Assembly (NCBI GenBank): GCA_900317425.1
Contig: ONGR01000016.1
Location: forward strand, 1-44,863
DNA length: 44,863 nt
DNA from: an uncultured Eubacteriales bacterium
GTDB taxonomy: Bacteria; Bacillota; Clostridia; Oscillospirales; Oscillospiraceae
Direction of reading: 5' to 3'
Both the position numbers and the translations under genes were made by a program. The notes under the pieces are model-generated. The model worked only from the letters and a program-made list of their open reading frames with translations, did not search any database and was not told the origin of the DNA. Positions 11,865 to 20,599 of the stretch are shown here, piece by piece (the stretch's first letter is position 1; every line of letters begins with the position of its first letter).

Positions 11865-12542
11865 TTACAGCAGGGTCTCCAGGTGGCGTTTGGCCCGCTC
11901 GTCGGTGTTGTGGCACACCTGGGCGGCGCTCTGGCCCAGGCCGGGATAGTCGGCGGTCAGCGTCTCGCCGGAGATGGGCGGGAACGCGTCGGCGTCGCAG
12001 GCGTCCAGCGCCCGGAGATACCGGACCTTGGTGGCGCTCATGTCGGCGTTCACCAGACCCGCGTCAAAGAGGGCGCTGTCCAGGGCGAAATACTCCTCGT
12101 TGGCCCCGGCGCGGCGGTAGAGCTGGCGCAGCATCTGGTACAGGGCGGCGCTGAGATAGTCGCCGGCGGCGGTGATGGCCTCCCGGGAGTTCAGCTTGCC
12201 CAGCAGGTCGAAGAGGACGTTGGCGGTGTTCACCACCAGCTTCTTCTGCAAGGTGGCCAGGATGCTGCCCTTCAGCGTGCCCTTCTCGGCGGTGGAGTCG
12301 TAGAGATCGTCGGCCCCGATGATGGCCCCGTCCCGGCTCAGCGTCCGGCCCAGCAGATAGTCCGCCGATACGTGGTAGAAGTCGCAGGCCTTCACCACGA
12401 AGCCCAGACCCGGCTCACGGATGCCGTTTTCATAGTGGCTCAGCAGCGCCTGGCTGATGCCCAGTGCCGCCGCCGCCTTCCGCTGGGACAGGCCCTTCTC
12501 CTGCCGCAGCAGGCTCAGCGTGCGGGAAAAATCAGTTGACAT
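11865..12542 (-). CDS. XRE-family transcriptional regulator
   Basis: 225 residues. HTH at residues 5-60 (GLSQRKAAAALGISQALLSHYENG), then a helical region of about 160 residues without a recognised domain. The start follows AAGGA with eight bases spacing. It lies directly upstream of lepA and divergent from the M23 peptidase gene; the 167-base gap between them carries promoters in both directions. Its target is not evident from sequence; autoregulation or control of the divergent gene are both possible. Confidence 0.85.
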   Translation of the reverse strand: MSTDFSRTLSLLRQEKGLSQRKAAAALGISQALLSHYENGIREPGLGFVVKACDFYHVSADYLLGRTLSRDGAIIGADDLYDSTAEKGTLKGSILATLQKKLVVNTANVLFDLLGKLNSREAITAAGDYLSAALYQMLRQLYRRAGANEEYFALDSALFDAGLVNADMSATKVRYLRALDACDADAFPPISGETLTADYPGLGQSAAQVCHNTDERAKRHLETLL

Positions 12543-12579
12543 GTGTGGATTCCTTCTCTCTTACAAATACAGGGAGTAA

Positions 12580-12609
12580 ATTATAACCCATTTTATACGA
12601 AAAGTAAAT
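12580..12609 (-). promoter_or_regulatory. promoter of the XRE-lepA operon
   Basis: Minus strand: TTTACT (12604-12609), 18-base spacer, perfect TATAAT (12580-12585). Confidence 0.7.
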
Positions 12610-12639
12610 CAAAAAAGGGGAAAACGACAAAGTTTTACT

Positions 12640-12667
12640 TGACGGGGGCGAAAAAACACGGTATCAT
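12640..12667 (+). promoter_or_regulatory. promoter of the M23 peptidase gene
   Basis: TTGACG (12640-12645), 16-base spacer, TATCAT (12662-12667), 43 bases upstream of the start codon and back to back with the XRE-lepA promoter. Confidence 0.6.
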
Positions 12668-12709
12668 ACGATTTGTAACATTTTTGTAACTTTTGGATGG
12701 ATTTTTCCC

Positions 12710-14371
12710 ATGAATCTGGAACAGACGGAAACCACGCGCCGCCCTTCCCCGTGGCGGCGGTGGTGGAAAAAGTTGATAAAAGGCGTCAGCGGCGCGAGGG
12801 ACCGTGTGGCCCGCCGGGCCGGCTCCGTGGCCAGCGTGGGCCGGAGGGCCCGGGATCTGGCGGAGGAGAAGCGGAGCAACCGCTTCCCCGAGTCGGAGCA
12901 CGGCATCGTGCAGCTGGTGCTGTTCGTGTGGGGCTGCCTGCCGGCGCTGGGCTCCGCCTTCCGGGAGCGGATCCTGCGCCGCCACAAGCGTTCGGCCCGG
13001 TCCGGCGCCCGGGTCCGGGGCCGACTGGAGGAGCTGAGTCTCCATCCGGCGGCCTTCCTCGTCGGCGCCATGGTGATCGCGGCGGCGGCCGTCGCCCTGT
13101 CCCTCTACACCGTGGGGACGGCGGTGAGCTACGGCGGCACCGAGCTGGGAACGGTATCCGGACAGCGGACGGTGGACCAGGTGGTGAGCGCCATCGAGGT
13201 CACCACGCGCCGCACCATGGACGACAGAGACTACCAGGTGAACCGGGACCAGCTGACAACCGGCCGGAAGCTGGTGGCCCGGAAGGATCTGGTGGACAGG
13301 GACGAGCTGCAGCAGCGCATGACCGACGCCCTGGGTGTCATCGACTACGGCTACGTGCTGTACGTGGACGGCGAGCCGGTGGCGGCCACCCCCTTCGCCG
13401 GGGCGCTGGAGGAGCTGCTGGAGCAGATGAAGATCGGCTACGTCACCGAGAACACGGTGGAGTGCTACTTCGCGGAGGACGTGGAGGTCCGGGAGGAGTA
13501 CGTGAACCGGTCCTACGTGATGAATCTGGGCTATATCGCCGAGAAGCTCAACGAGACCAAGTCCGCCGAGGTGACCTACACCGTGGCGGACGGCGACACG
13601 TATTACGGCATCGCCGACAAGTACGACCTGACCCTGTCGGAGCTTTTGAACATGAACCCGGGCTACGACGCCATGTCCCTCCACACGGGGGACGTGCTCA
13701 CCGTGTCCCAGGCGGTGCCGTATCTGACGGTGGTGGACGTGGAGCGCCAGAGCTACGTCCAGGACGTGCCCTACGGCCTGCAGTACAAGGACGATCCCGA
13801 TATGTACAAGGGCGACTATGAGGTGGTCTCCGCCGGGACCTACGGCAAGGCGGACATCACCGCCAACGTCACCTATATCAACGGCGAGGAGACGGGCCGC
13901 CAGGTGGTGGCCACGGCCACCCTGGCCCAGCCGGTGGACGAGGTCCGCCTCCGGGGCACCAAGGAACGGCCCACCTGGTTCCCCACCGGCGTGTTCCGCT
14001 GGCCCTGCAACGGCGTGGTCACCTCCTATTTCGGCGGACGCTATACGGGCATCTACGGCGCCTCCACCTATCACGAGGGCATCGACATCGGCAACGGCTA
14101 CGGCACGCCCATCTATGCCTCCGACGGCGGCACCGTCAGCTACACCGGCTGGTACGGCGGCTACGGATACCTGGTGATCATCGACCACGGCAACGGCTAC
14201 AAGACCTATTACGGCCACAACAGCTCCATCATCGTCAGCGAGGGGGAGCACGTCTATCAGGGACAGGCCATCGCCTATATGGGCTCCACCGGCATCTCCA
14301 GCGGCAACCACTGCCACTTCGGCATCATGATCAACGGCACCTTCGTCAACCCGCTGAACTATCTGGCGTGA
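12710..14371 (+). CDS. membrane-anchored LysM-G5-M23 cell-wall peptidase
   Basis: 553 residues. A very basic cytoplasmic stretch of about 110 residues (many Arg/Lys, with a hydrophobic patch at 66-82) precedes one membrane segment at about 113-136. Outside are a region of unknown type, a LysM domain (about 289-338, YTVADGDTYYGIADKYDLTL), a G5-like domain (about 344-420) and a C-terminal LytM/M23 domain. The M23 zinc ligands are present: H455 and D459 in HEGID, and H534/H536 in HCHF, with YYGHNS between them. It should cut peptide cross-links in peptidoglycan while tethered to the membrane. The start codon has only a weak GGATGG ribosome site. The long cytoplasmic tail could contact division or regulatory proteins. 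Confidence 0.9.
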   Translation: MNLEQTETTRRPSPWRRWWKKLIKGVSGARDRVARRAGSVASVGRRARDLAEEKRSNRFPESEHGIVQLVLFVWGCLPALGSAFRERILRRHKRSARSGARVRGRLEELSLHPAAFLVGAMVIAAAAVALSLYTVGTAVSYGGTELGTVSGQRTVDQVVSAIEVTTRRTMDDRDYQVNRDQLTTGRKLVARKDLVDRDELQQRMTDALGVIDYGYVLYVDGEPVAATPFAGALEELLEQMKIGYVTENTVECYFAEDVEVREEYVNRSYVMNLGYIAEKLNETKSAEVTYTVADGDTYYGIADKYDLTLSELLNMNPGYDAMSLHTGDVLTVSQAVPYLTVVDVERQSYVQDVPYGLQYKDDPDMYKGDYEVVSAGTYGKADITANVTYINGEETGRQVVATATLAQPVDEVRLRGTKERPTWFPTGVFRWPCNGVVTSYFGGRYTGIYGASTYHEGIDIGNGYGTPIYASDGGTVSYTGWYGGYGYLVIIDHGNGYKTYYGHNSSIIVSEGEHVYQGQAIAYMGSTGISSGNHCHFGIMINGTFVNPLNYLA

Positions 14372-14380
14372 TATGGAAAA

Positions 14381-14415
14381 CTCCCGCTTCCGGAAGGAGG
14401 CGGGAGCTTTGTTGT
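14381..14415 (+). terminator. terminator of the M23 peptidase gene
   Basis: CTCCCGC (14381-14387) pairs with GCGGGAG (14400-14406) around TTCCGGAA; CTTTGTTGTTG follows. Confidence 0.75.
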
Positions 14416-14442
14416 TGTGGGGGGTGTTCCGTGTCTCCGACG

Positions 14443-14852
14443 GGTAACTTTCTTCATCAGCGAAGAAAGTTACCAAAGACGCCGCTTGAAACCCATGGTT
14501 TCAAGACTTCCTTGGCGCGCCCAGCACCGTGGCGGTTGTGGAAGTTTCCACCACGCGTCACGGAGTAACAGCAAGAGGCCCGAAATGTGGAACTGTCTCT
14601 GCTTCTTGGCTCCGCTGCCGCGCTGCTCTGAAATGTAGGAGTACCATTTCCTACCGTTGAGAGCAGAGCGCAGCGTCAGCGATAGCGAAAAGAGAAGCAA
14701 AGAGAATCATATTTGAATCGAACACGTCAGCACCTCCGCGATCGTGCGGCAGTCAGAGCCGACAACATAAAAGGTATAGCGCGAGAGGGAAATCCCAAAA
14801 CCGTAGGTTTGGGCGGCGTTTTGGTTACTTTGCCGCTGTTGGCAAAGTAACC
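14443..14852 (+). mobile_element. MITE-like element with hairpin ends, copy R2 (410 bp)
   Basis: Left hairpin GGTAACTTTCTTC/GAAGAAAGTTACC (14443-14474), right hairpin GGTTACTTTGCC/GGCAAAGTAACC (14823-14852). Inside each lies CAAAGACGCCGCTTGAAACC or its related reverse complement, then CTTCCTTGGCGCG or CGCGAGAGGGAAAT, so the two ends are imperfect inverted repeats of about 75 bp. The centre (14628-14694) is repeated inverted at 22921-22987 with one mismatch. There is no credible protein frame. It fills most of the gap between the M23 gene and the HAD gene. Confidence 0.75.
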
Positions 14853-14980
14853 CCGCGCCAGCCTTTGTCCGCGAGGAACGAGCGGAAACAAGGGCAAGCA
14901 CCCTTGGGGTGTGCCCGGACGCAGAGGAACGGATTGCCACAGCCAGTGTGCGCACTGGCTTCGCAATGACTTCTATTGGG
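14853..14980. repeat. repeat tail attached to R2
   Basis: 14853-14921 (GCGCCAGCCTTTGTCCGCGA ... ACCCTTGGGGTGTG) recurs at 32571-32640 and, inverted and diverged, at 23071-23130. It is followed by ACGGATTGCCACAG...CTGGCTTCGCAATGAC, another inverted-repeat sequence of a type dispersed in gut clostridia. No gene seen. Confidence 0.6.
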
Positions 14981-14991
14981 AGTGATTTCCC

Positions 14992-15867
14992 TCAATCGAA
15001 CAGCCCCACCTGGTTGGGCAGGTCGAATTTCCCGATCTGGCGGAACTGCCGGGCGTTCTCCTCGGTCAGCGCGTCGGTGATGGCCATCTTCCGGATGATG
15101 TTCTTCACCGTCTCGTCCAGGCCGGTGCCCTCCCGGTAGTCGGCCGGGAAGATGAAATCCACCCGGCGGCGGCTCAAAAGCTCCTCCACCGCCTGGCGGT
15201 TGCTGTCCTGATACACGGCGATGGCCTGGCCGCCGTAGGCCCGGGTCATCTTCATGCAGGGCACGTCGCTGAGCCCGTCGCCCACGTAGATCATGTTGGT
15301 GAAGGGGACGCGGCGGCTGTCGTCGGGCATGGAGCTGTTGAGCCGCCGGTCGTCGCTGACGTCCAGCACCCCCTTGTTGATCCGGTAGATGAACTGGGTC
15401 TTGTTGGTGAAGTTGACGTCCAGCTTGGGCCAGGAGGCCAGACCCGCCTCGTTATAGAGGAACTCGCAGGCGTAGACCTTCTTGAACTCGTGGAAGATGC
15501 CGGTGCCCTCGATGATCTCCGTCAGACCCGAGGAGAGGACGTAGTGCTCGATCTCCACGCCCAGACTCTCGCCGAAGGCGTTGATCCGGCCGAACCACTC
15601 CCGCACGCCGGGGAACAGCTCCACCGCCCGGCCGCAGCGGATGAGGAACTCCCGGTCCAGCCGGATGTCCCGCCTGCGGCACTCCTCGATCATGGTGTAC
15701 ATATAGGCCAGCAGGCCGTCCATGTGGTTCTCCCGGCCGAAGTCGTTGGCGATCTTCCAGAAAGCCGGGGGCGTCATGCCCAGGGCGGGGATGAAGGAGT
15801 AGTCCTCCATGTCGGTGGTGCAGAGGGTCTTGTCAAAATCGTACAGCAGGGCGATGATGGGCTTCAT
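14992..15867 (-). CDS. HAD-superfamily hydrolase (phosphoserine-phosphatase-like)
   Basis: 291 residues. Motif I is DFDKT (D10, D12), followed by a helical cap, a LSSG motif II, and motif IV GDGLSDVPCMK. The DxDKT form and LSSGL resemble the phosphoserine phosphatase/PHOSPHO branch of HAD enzymes. The substrate is not evident. ATG at 15865-15867 follows AAGGAG. It lies downstream of divIVA but is separated from it by a terminator hairpin, so expression may depend on read-through; I saw no separate promoter. Confidence 0.85.
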   Translation of the reverse strand: MKPIIALLYDFDKTLCTTDMEDYSFIPALGMTPPAFWKIANDFGRENHMDGLLAYMYTMIEECRRRDIRLDREFLIRCGRAVELFPGVREWFGRINAFGESLGVEIEHYVLSSGLTEIIEGTGIFHEFKKVYACEFLYNEAGLASWPKLDVNFTNKTQFIYRINKGVLDVSDDRRLNSSMPDDSRRVPFTNMIYVGDGLSDVPCMKMTRAYGGQAIAVYQDSNRQAVEELLSRRRVDFIFPADYREGTGLDETVKNIIRKMAITDALTEENARQFRQIGKFDLPNQVGLFD

Positions 15868-15886
15868 ACAGGTCTCCTTTTCAGGG

Positions 15887-15913
15887 AAAAAGCGGCTCCG
15901 CAGAGCCGCTTTT
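15887..15913 (-). terminator. terminator of the mutL-divIVA operon
   Basis: AAAGCGGCT/AGCCGCTTT hairpin with A- and T-runs on both sides, between the divIVA stop (15926) and the HAD start (15867). Confidence 0.85.
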
Positions 15914-15925
15914 CTTCTTGTTTCG

Positions 15926-16690
15926 TCAGTTTTCGCCGTTGTAGTTGCGGCCGAACTTCAGCTGATCCAGACTCAGCTTGAAATCGCTGGGGAACACGGT
16001 GGTGTCGCCGGAGGCGGGGGTCTCCTCCTTCTCCTCGGCGGGAGCGGGCTCGGCAACGGGGGTGGGCTCCTCAACGGGAACAGGCTCCACGGCGGGAGCG
16101 GGCTCCTCAGCGGGGGCGGGCTCCTCAACGGGGGCGGGCTCCTCGGCGGGGGCGTATTCCTTGATGATATCCTGCTCGATGGTGGCCACGTCCACGGCCG
16201 GCTCCTCGGGCTGGGCCTTGGGCTCCTCGGCCAGAGGCAGCTCCGGCAGGGTGCGCAGGAACTCGGCCTGCTGGACGCACAGCTCCCGGCTGTGGGCGAG
16301 GAACTCGCCCAGGCTCTGCTGGGCCATGGCCAGGCGCTTCTCCGCCTGGCGGGTCTGCTCGTCCAGATCGGCGATCTGGCGGGCGGCCTCGTCCCGGGCG
16401 TCGGAGAGGATCTGCTCCTTCTCGGTCTGGGCCTCCTGCACCAGCTTGGCAGCCATGCGCTGGGCCGTCAGCAGGGTGGAACGCATGGCGTCCTCGGTGG
16501 CCCGGTACTCCTCCACCTTCTCGGCCAGCACCTTCAGCTTGCCCTTGAGGGTGGCGTTCTCCTTGTAAAGGGCGGTGTAGTCATCGGTCAGCGTGTCCAG
16601 GAACTCGTCCACCGCGGCCATGTTGTAGCCGCTGCTGCCGAAGGAGGATTTGGGGAAACCTTTTCCGGAAACTTCCTGCGGTGTCAACAT
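15926..16690 (-). CDS. divIVA: DivIVA-domain protein with Pro/Glu/Ala tail
   Basis: 254 residues. The N-terminal DivIVA domain (residues 1-60: LTPQEVSGKGFPKSSFGSSG, then AAVDEFLDTL) binds negatively curved membrane. A coiled coil follows to about residue 150, then a low-complexity stretch (about 160-230) of EEPAPVEEPAPAEEPAP type, then a short conserved-looking end (LDQLKFGRNYNG). DivIVA marks poles and division sites and recruits partners. ATG follows GGAGGGATAGAT. It lies 30 bases behind sepF, the standard Firmicutes arrangement. The repeat tail is a likely site of length variation. Confidence 0.92.
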   Translation of the reverse strand: MLTPQEVSGKGFPKSSFGSSGYNMAAVDEFLDTLTDDYTALYKENATLKGKLKVLAEKVEEYRATEDAMRSTLLTAQRMAAKLVQEAQTEKEQILSDARDEAARQIADLDEQTRQAEKRLAMAQQSLGEFLAHSRELCVQQAEFLRTLPELPLAEEPKAQPEEPAVDVATIEQDIIKEYAPAEEPAPVEEPAPAEEPAPAVEPVPVEEPTPVAEPAPAEEKEETPASGDTTVFPSDFKLSLDQLKFGRNYNGEN

Positions 16691-16720
16691 ATCTATCCCT
16701 CCAATATCGTTCTCTATGTG

Positions 16721-17167
16721 TTACAGATACAGACCGTTGTTCTCCAGCTCGTCGATGAGATCACCCATGATGTCCACGGAGTAGGGGGTGATGATGTAGG
16801 TGTTGGCGGCCACCTTCTTGATCTTGCCCTCGCCGGCATAGGCCACGCCGGACAGGAAGTCCACCAGGCGGCGGGCGATGTCCTTGTTGGTGGACTCCAG
16901 ATTCAGCACCACGGTGCGCTTTTCCCGCAGGTGGTCGGCGATCTCGGAGGCGTTCTCGAAGCGCTCGGGCTTCACCAGCACCACCTTCAGCTGGGCGGTG
17001 GCGTGGATGTTCACCACCTTGTTGTGGCGGTCCTCTGCCTTGCGATCCTCCTTACGGTCGTCAAACAGGGACTTCTTGGGCTCGGGCTGCACAAAGCTCT
17101 CGTCCTCGTACTCGTCCTCGTCGTCGTAGGGGTGAATGATCTTCTTGAATTCGTCCATAAAGCTCAT
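16721..17167 (-). CDS. sepF: cell division protein SepF
   Basis: 148 residues. An N-terminal amphipathic membrane helix (MSFMDEFKKII) is followed by an acidic linker (DDEDEYEDE) and the SepF core (VVLVKPERFENASEIADHL, VVLNLESTNKDIARRLVDFL, GKIKKVAANTYIITP). SepF anchors FtsZ to the membrane. The ATG at 17165-17167 has AGGAGG eight bases upstream and is better than the internal ATG three codons on. It sits between yggS and divIVA in the conserved ylm-like cluster. Confidence 0.95.
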   Translation of the reverse strand: MSFMDEFKKIIHPYDDEDEYEDESFVQPEPKKSLFDDRKEDRKAEDRHNKVVNIHATAQLKVVLVKPERFENASEIADHLREKRTVVLNLESTNKDIARRLVDFLSGVAYAGEGKIKKVAANTYIITPYSVDIMGDLIDELENNGLYL

Positions 17168-17188
17168 AGCAGAGGCCTCCTGAAAAAA

Positions 17189-17884
<696 letters not shown>

Positions 17885-17916
17885 GAAATCGTCCCCCTTT
17901 CTTTTCTCTCTCTCCG

Positions 17917-19125
17917 TCACTGGACCACCACGCCGTTCTCCAGACGGTTGGCGGTGACGATGATCTCGTCGCCGGAGCGGAGGATGGCGGAGCCCTCGGC
18001 GTCCCGGGCGGGACGGACCAGGGTGTAGCCGTCCCCCTGATACACCACGGTGACGGGCTTGAACCGGGCGCTGACGCCCACCACGCAGTAGACGCCGGTG
18101 CTGCCGTCCTCGTCCAGCCGCAGGGCGGTGGTGGGGATGCGCAGGCCGGTATAGGAGCGGAGGATCAGCTCGGCGGCCTGGTGGCGCAGGAGGGTGATCT
18201 CGGCCATGTATTCGTCGCAGGAGAGGACCACGGCCACCTGGCCGTCCTCCTCGCGGCTGATGGACTCCACCCGGACGGGGGCGTCCTGGGTCATGCCCTT
18301 GGCCAGGCGCAGCGTGGCGGCCTGTCCCACGGTCAGGGAGGCGGCCCGGTCGGCGTCGATGGCGGCGGTGTAGTACCACCGGTCGCCGTAGATCAGCTTG
18401 CCCACGTTGCCGCTGTTCTCCCCGGCGGAGACGCCCCGGAGGGCCGAGGGGGTCACGCCGTCCAGAAAGGCCGGGGTGAGGACGCTCTCGTATCCGTCGC
18501 AGACGGCGGAATAGGTGCCGGGGCGCTGGGCGACGATGGCCTGGGCGCCGGTGAGGGAGGCGCGCAGATCGCTGATCTGCTGCTTCACCTGGCGGATGTT
18601 GGCCTGCACGTCCTCCGCCGACTCATAGGAGTGGCTGCTCTTGAGCACCGCCGCCTTCAGAGCGGAGATGTCGTCGGCGGCGGAGGAGTAGTCCCCGCCG
18701 GAGAGATTCTGCCGCAGGGTCAGGATGCTGCCGGTGATGGAGCTGTCCAGCTTCAAGGCCGCGTCGGCGTCCAGATAGGAGGTGAGGGCGAACTCCAGCT
18801 GCTGGAGCTGGAGCTCCAGCGTCTGGATCTCGGTCACGGTGTCCAGGGCCTGGGGGTTGTCATAGGCCATGGCGATGGTCTGGTGATAGCCCACCTTCTG
18901 CCCCTCGCCCAGGGCGTGGGTGACGGTGGCGGCGTCGGAGTGGAAGGTCTCCTCGTCCCGGACGATCCACCCGGTCATGGGGATGCTGTCCTCGGCGGTG
19001 GCCTGATAGGTCAGCGTGGTGGAGAAGGGGTTGGCGTAGTAGCGGTAGATCTGGATGCCGAAATACAGCACCACCGCCGCCAGAATGACGCCGGAGAGGA
19101 TCTTGAAGGCTGGGGATGATTTCAT
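17917..19125 (-). CDS. HlyD-like membrane-fusion / efflux adaptor protein
   Basis: 402 residues. One N-terminal membrane segment (residues 9-27, ILSGVILAAVVLYFGIQI) is followed by an extracytoplasmic part with a helical hairpin (TEIQTLELQLQQLEFAL; VQANIRQVKQQISDLRASL) and beta domains in which lipoyl/barrel-sandwich-like segments are split around the hairpin, ending in a barrel (SGDEIIVTANRLENGVVVQ). No ABC or RND partner is nearby. Homologous adaptors are common at this place in the sepF-yggS cluster of clostridia, so a role at the division site or envelope is more likely than dedicated drug export. ATG follows GAGGTACGCCT, 13 bases after hfq. Confidence 0.82.
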   Translation of the reverse strand: MKSSPAFKILSGVILAAVVLYFGIQIYRYYANPFSTTLTYQATAEDSIPMTGWIVRDEETFHSDAATVTHALGEGQKVGYHQTIAMAYDNPQALDTVTEIQTLELQLQQLEFALTSYLDADAALKLDSSITGSILTLRQNLSGGDYSSAADDISALKAAVLKSSHSYESAEDVQANIRQVKQQISDLRASLTGAQAIVAQRPGTYSAVCDGYESVLTPAFLDGVTPSALRGVSAGENSGNVGKLIYGDRWYYTAAIDADRAASLTVGQAATLRLAKGMTQDAPVRVESISREEDGQVAVVLSCDEYMAEITLLRHQAAELILRSYTGLRIPTTALRLDEDGSTGVYCVVGVSARFKPVTVVYQGDGYTLVRPARDAEGSAILRSGDEIIVTANRLENGVVVQ

Positions 19126-19138
19126 AGGCGTACCTCGC

Positions 19139-19372
19139 TCAGTTCTCCTCTGCCTCCGTCAGAGAGACCGGGTGCAGAGGGGCAATGGTGGAGATCGCGT
19201 GCTTATACACCACCTGCTGCCTGCCCTCGGTGTCCAACACCACCACGAAGCAGTCAAAGCCGGTGACCACGCCCCGCAGCTGGAAGCCGTTCACCAGAAA
19301 CAAGGTGACGGGCACCCCCTGCTTGCGGATGCGGGTGAGGAAGATCTCCTGCAGGTTGTTTGTCTTTTGCAT
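19139..19372 (-). CDS. hfq: RNA chaperone Hfq
   Basis: 77 residues, Sm-like protein. Sm1 contains [13 protein letters not shown] and Sm2 contains the signature YKHAISTI. It forms a hexameric ring that binds sRNA and A/U-rich mRNA. ATG follows AAAAGGAGCAGACGAT. It lies 60 bases downstream of miaA, the arrangement known from many bacteria. Confidence 0.97.
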   Translation of the reverse strand: MQKTNNLQEIFLTRIRKQGVPVTLFLVNGFQLRGVVTGFDCFVVVLDTEGRQQVVYKHAISTIAPLHPVSLTEAEEN

Positions 19373-19432
19373 ATCGTCTGCTCCTTTTTATCTTTGTGCA
19401 GGCGATATGGGTTGGTCCCTCGCCCGCCGAAA

Positions 19433-20377
19433 TCAGCATAACCCTTCGGCGGTGAGGATTTCTGTCGCTTTTTGGAAGGCGGCGGGGAAATCGGGGATTT
19501 TTCCCCAGATGAGCCAGTGGATACGGGGATTGCGCCTGAGCCACGTCAGCTGGCGCTTGGCGTACTGCCGGGACCGGAGCTTGACCTCCTCCACGGCCTC
19601 CGCCTCGGTGCGCTCCCCCCGCTCCACCGCCAGAAACTGCTTATAGCCGATGGCCTGGAGGGCGGTGGCGTCGGGGGAAAGGCCGGAAGAGAGAAGATCC
19701 CGCACCTCGCGGAGAAGTCCCTGCTCCACCATCACGTCCACACGGCGGTCGATCCGGTCACGGAGATCCTGCCGGTGGGCGAAGTCCAGGCCGATGGTGA
19801 CGGCGTCGTACCGGGGCGGCTGCTCCCGGGTGCGGCGGTCGTGGTCGGTGATGGTCTCCCCCGTCTCCTGCCAGACCTCCAGGGCCCGGATGATCCGCTT
19901 CTCGTCCTTCAGGTGGAGCTTTTCGGCGGCGGCGGGGTCGATTTGCCGCAATTCTTCCAGCAGCGCGGCGGCGCCCTCGGCGGCCATCCGCTTTTGCAGG
20001 GCTGTTCGGATCTCCCCGCCCTGACTGCCCTCGGCGAAGTCGGTGCCCCGGATCAGGGCGTCCAGCCACAGTCCGGTGCCCCCCACCAGCACGGGGAGCT
20101 TCCCCCGGCGGAGGATATCCTGCACGCATGGGTCGGCCTCACGGACGTACCGGGCCACGGACCAGCTCTCACTGGGGTCCGCCACGGCGATCATGTGGTG
20201 GGGGACGCCCTCCGTCTCCTCCGCCGTGGGGGCGGCGGTGCCGATGGTCATGCCCCGGTAGATCTGCATGGAGTCCGCCGAGACCACCTCGCCGCTGAAA
20301 GCTCGGGCGATGGCCACGCCCATCTTGGTTTTTCCGCTGGCCGTGGGGCCCACGACGCAGACGACTTTGGGTGTCAC
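19433..20377 (-). CDS. miaA: tRNA dimethylallyltransferase
   Basis: 314 residues. It transfers a dimethylallyl group to A37 of tRNAs reading UNN codons. P-loop GPTASGKT at 10-17, ADSMQIYRGMTIGTA and GGTGLWLDALIRG are family motifs. The start is GTG at 20375-20377, eight bases after AGGAG. It overlaps the stop of the upstream small gene as GTGA, so translation is probably coupled. An in-frame ATG further upstream would give an N-terminal extension reading the small gene in another frame and lacks family similarity. miaB, which acts next on the same base, is encoded 5 kb upstream. Confidence 0.95.
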   Translation of the reverse strand: MTPKVVCVVGPTASGKTKMGVAIARAFSGEVVSADSMQIYRGMTIGTAAPTAEETEGVPHHMIAVADPSESWSVARYVREADPCVQDILRRGKLPVLVGGTGLWLDALIRGTDFAEGSQGGEIRTALQKRMAAEGAAALLEELRQIDPAAAEKLHLKDEKRIIRALEVWQETGETITDHDRRTREQPPRYDAVTIGLDFAHRQDLRDRIDRRVDVMVEQGLLREVRDLLSSGLSPDATALQAIGYKQFLAVERGERTEAEAVEEVKLRSRQYAKRQLTWLRRNPRIHWLIWGKIPDFPAAFQKATEILTAEGLC

Positions 20378-20583
20378 GATTCGTCTCCTTTTTTTCTCTT
20401 GCGGTAGAGGACAAAGTTCATGGCGGCGCAGAGCATGAAACAGGCGCCGCAGAGGTATTGCATCGTGGAGGCCGTGCCGCTCCCGGCAAAGGCGGTCCAC
20501 AGATTCCATACGCCCACCGCCAGCTGGGCGACGGCCAGCCAGAGATAGACGGTGGGTGAGATGGGATGGTTCGTTTTCTTCAT
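20374..20583 (-). CDS. small two-helix membrane protein between mutL and miaA
   Basis: 69 residues with two hydrophobic segments (about 12-32, YLWLAVAQLAVGVWNLWTAF; about 40-60, MQYLCGACFMLCAAMNFVLY) and a basic end (YRKRKKGDES), so both ends are probably cytoplasmic. ATG 20581-20583 follows GAGGAGGAAG, 16 bases after mutL. Its stop overlaps the miaA start. I do not recognise a family. Its strong ribosome site and coupling argue that it is translated. Confidence 0.75.
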   Translation of the reverse strand: MKKTNHPISPTVYLWLAVAQLAVGVWNLWTAFAGSGTASTMQYLCGACFMLCAAMNFVLYRKRKKGDES

Positions 20584-20599
20584 GGCGCGCTTCCTCCTC

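Noticed and set aside
15926-16690. Frameshift or assembly error in the repetitive Pro/Glu/Ala stretch of DivIVA
   Set aside because: The frame stays open through the repeat to a plausible conserved C-terminus, so I see no sign of damage.
19433-20509. ATG-start version of miaA with a 44-residue N-terminal extension
   Set aside because: The extension is the small membrane gene read in another frame, the P-loop begins normally right after the GTG at 20377, and only the GTG has an AGGAG at proper distance.
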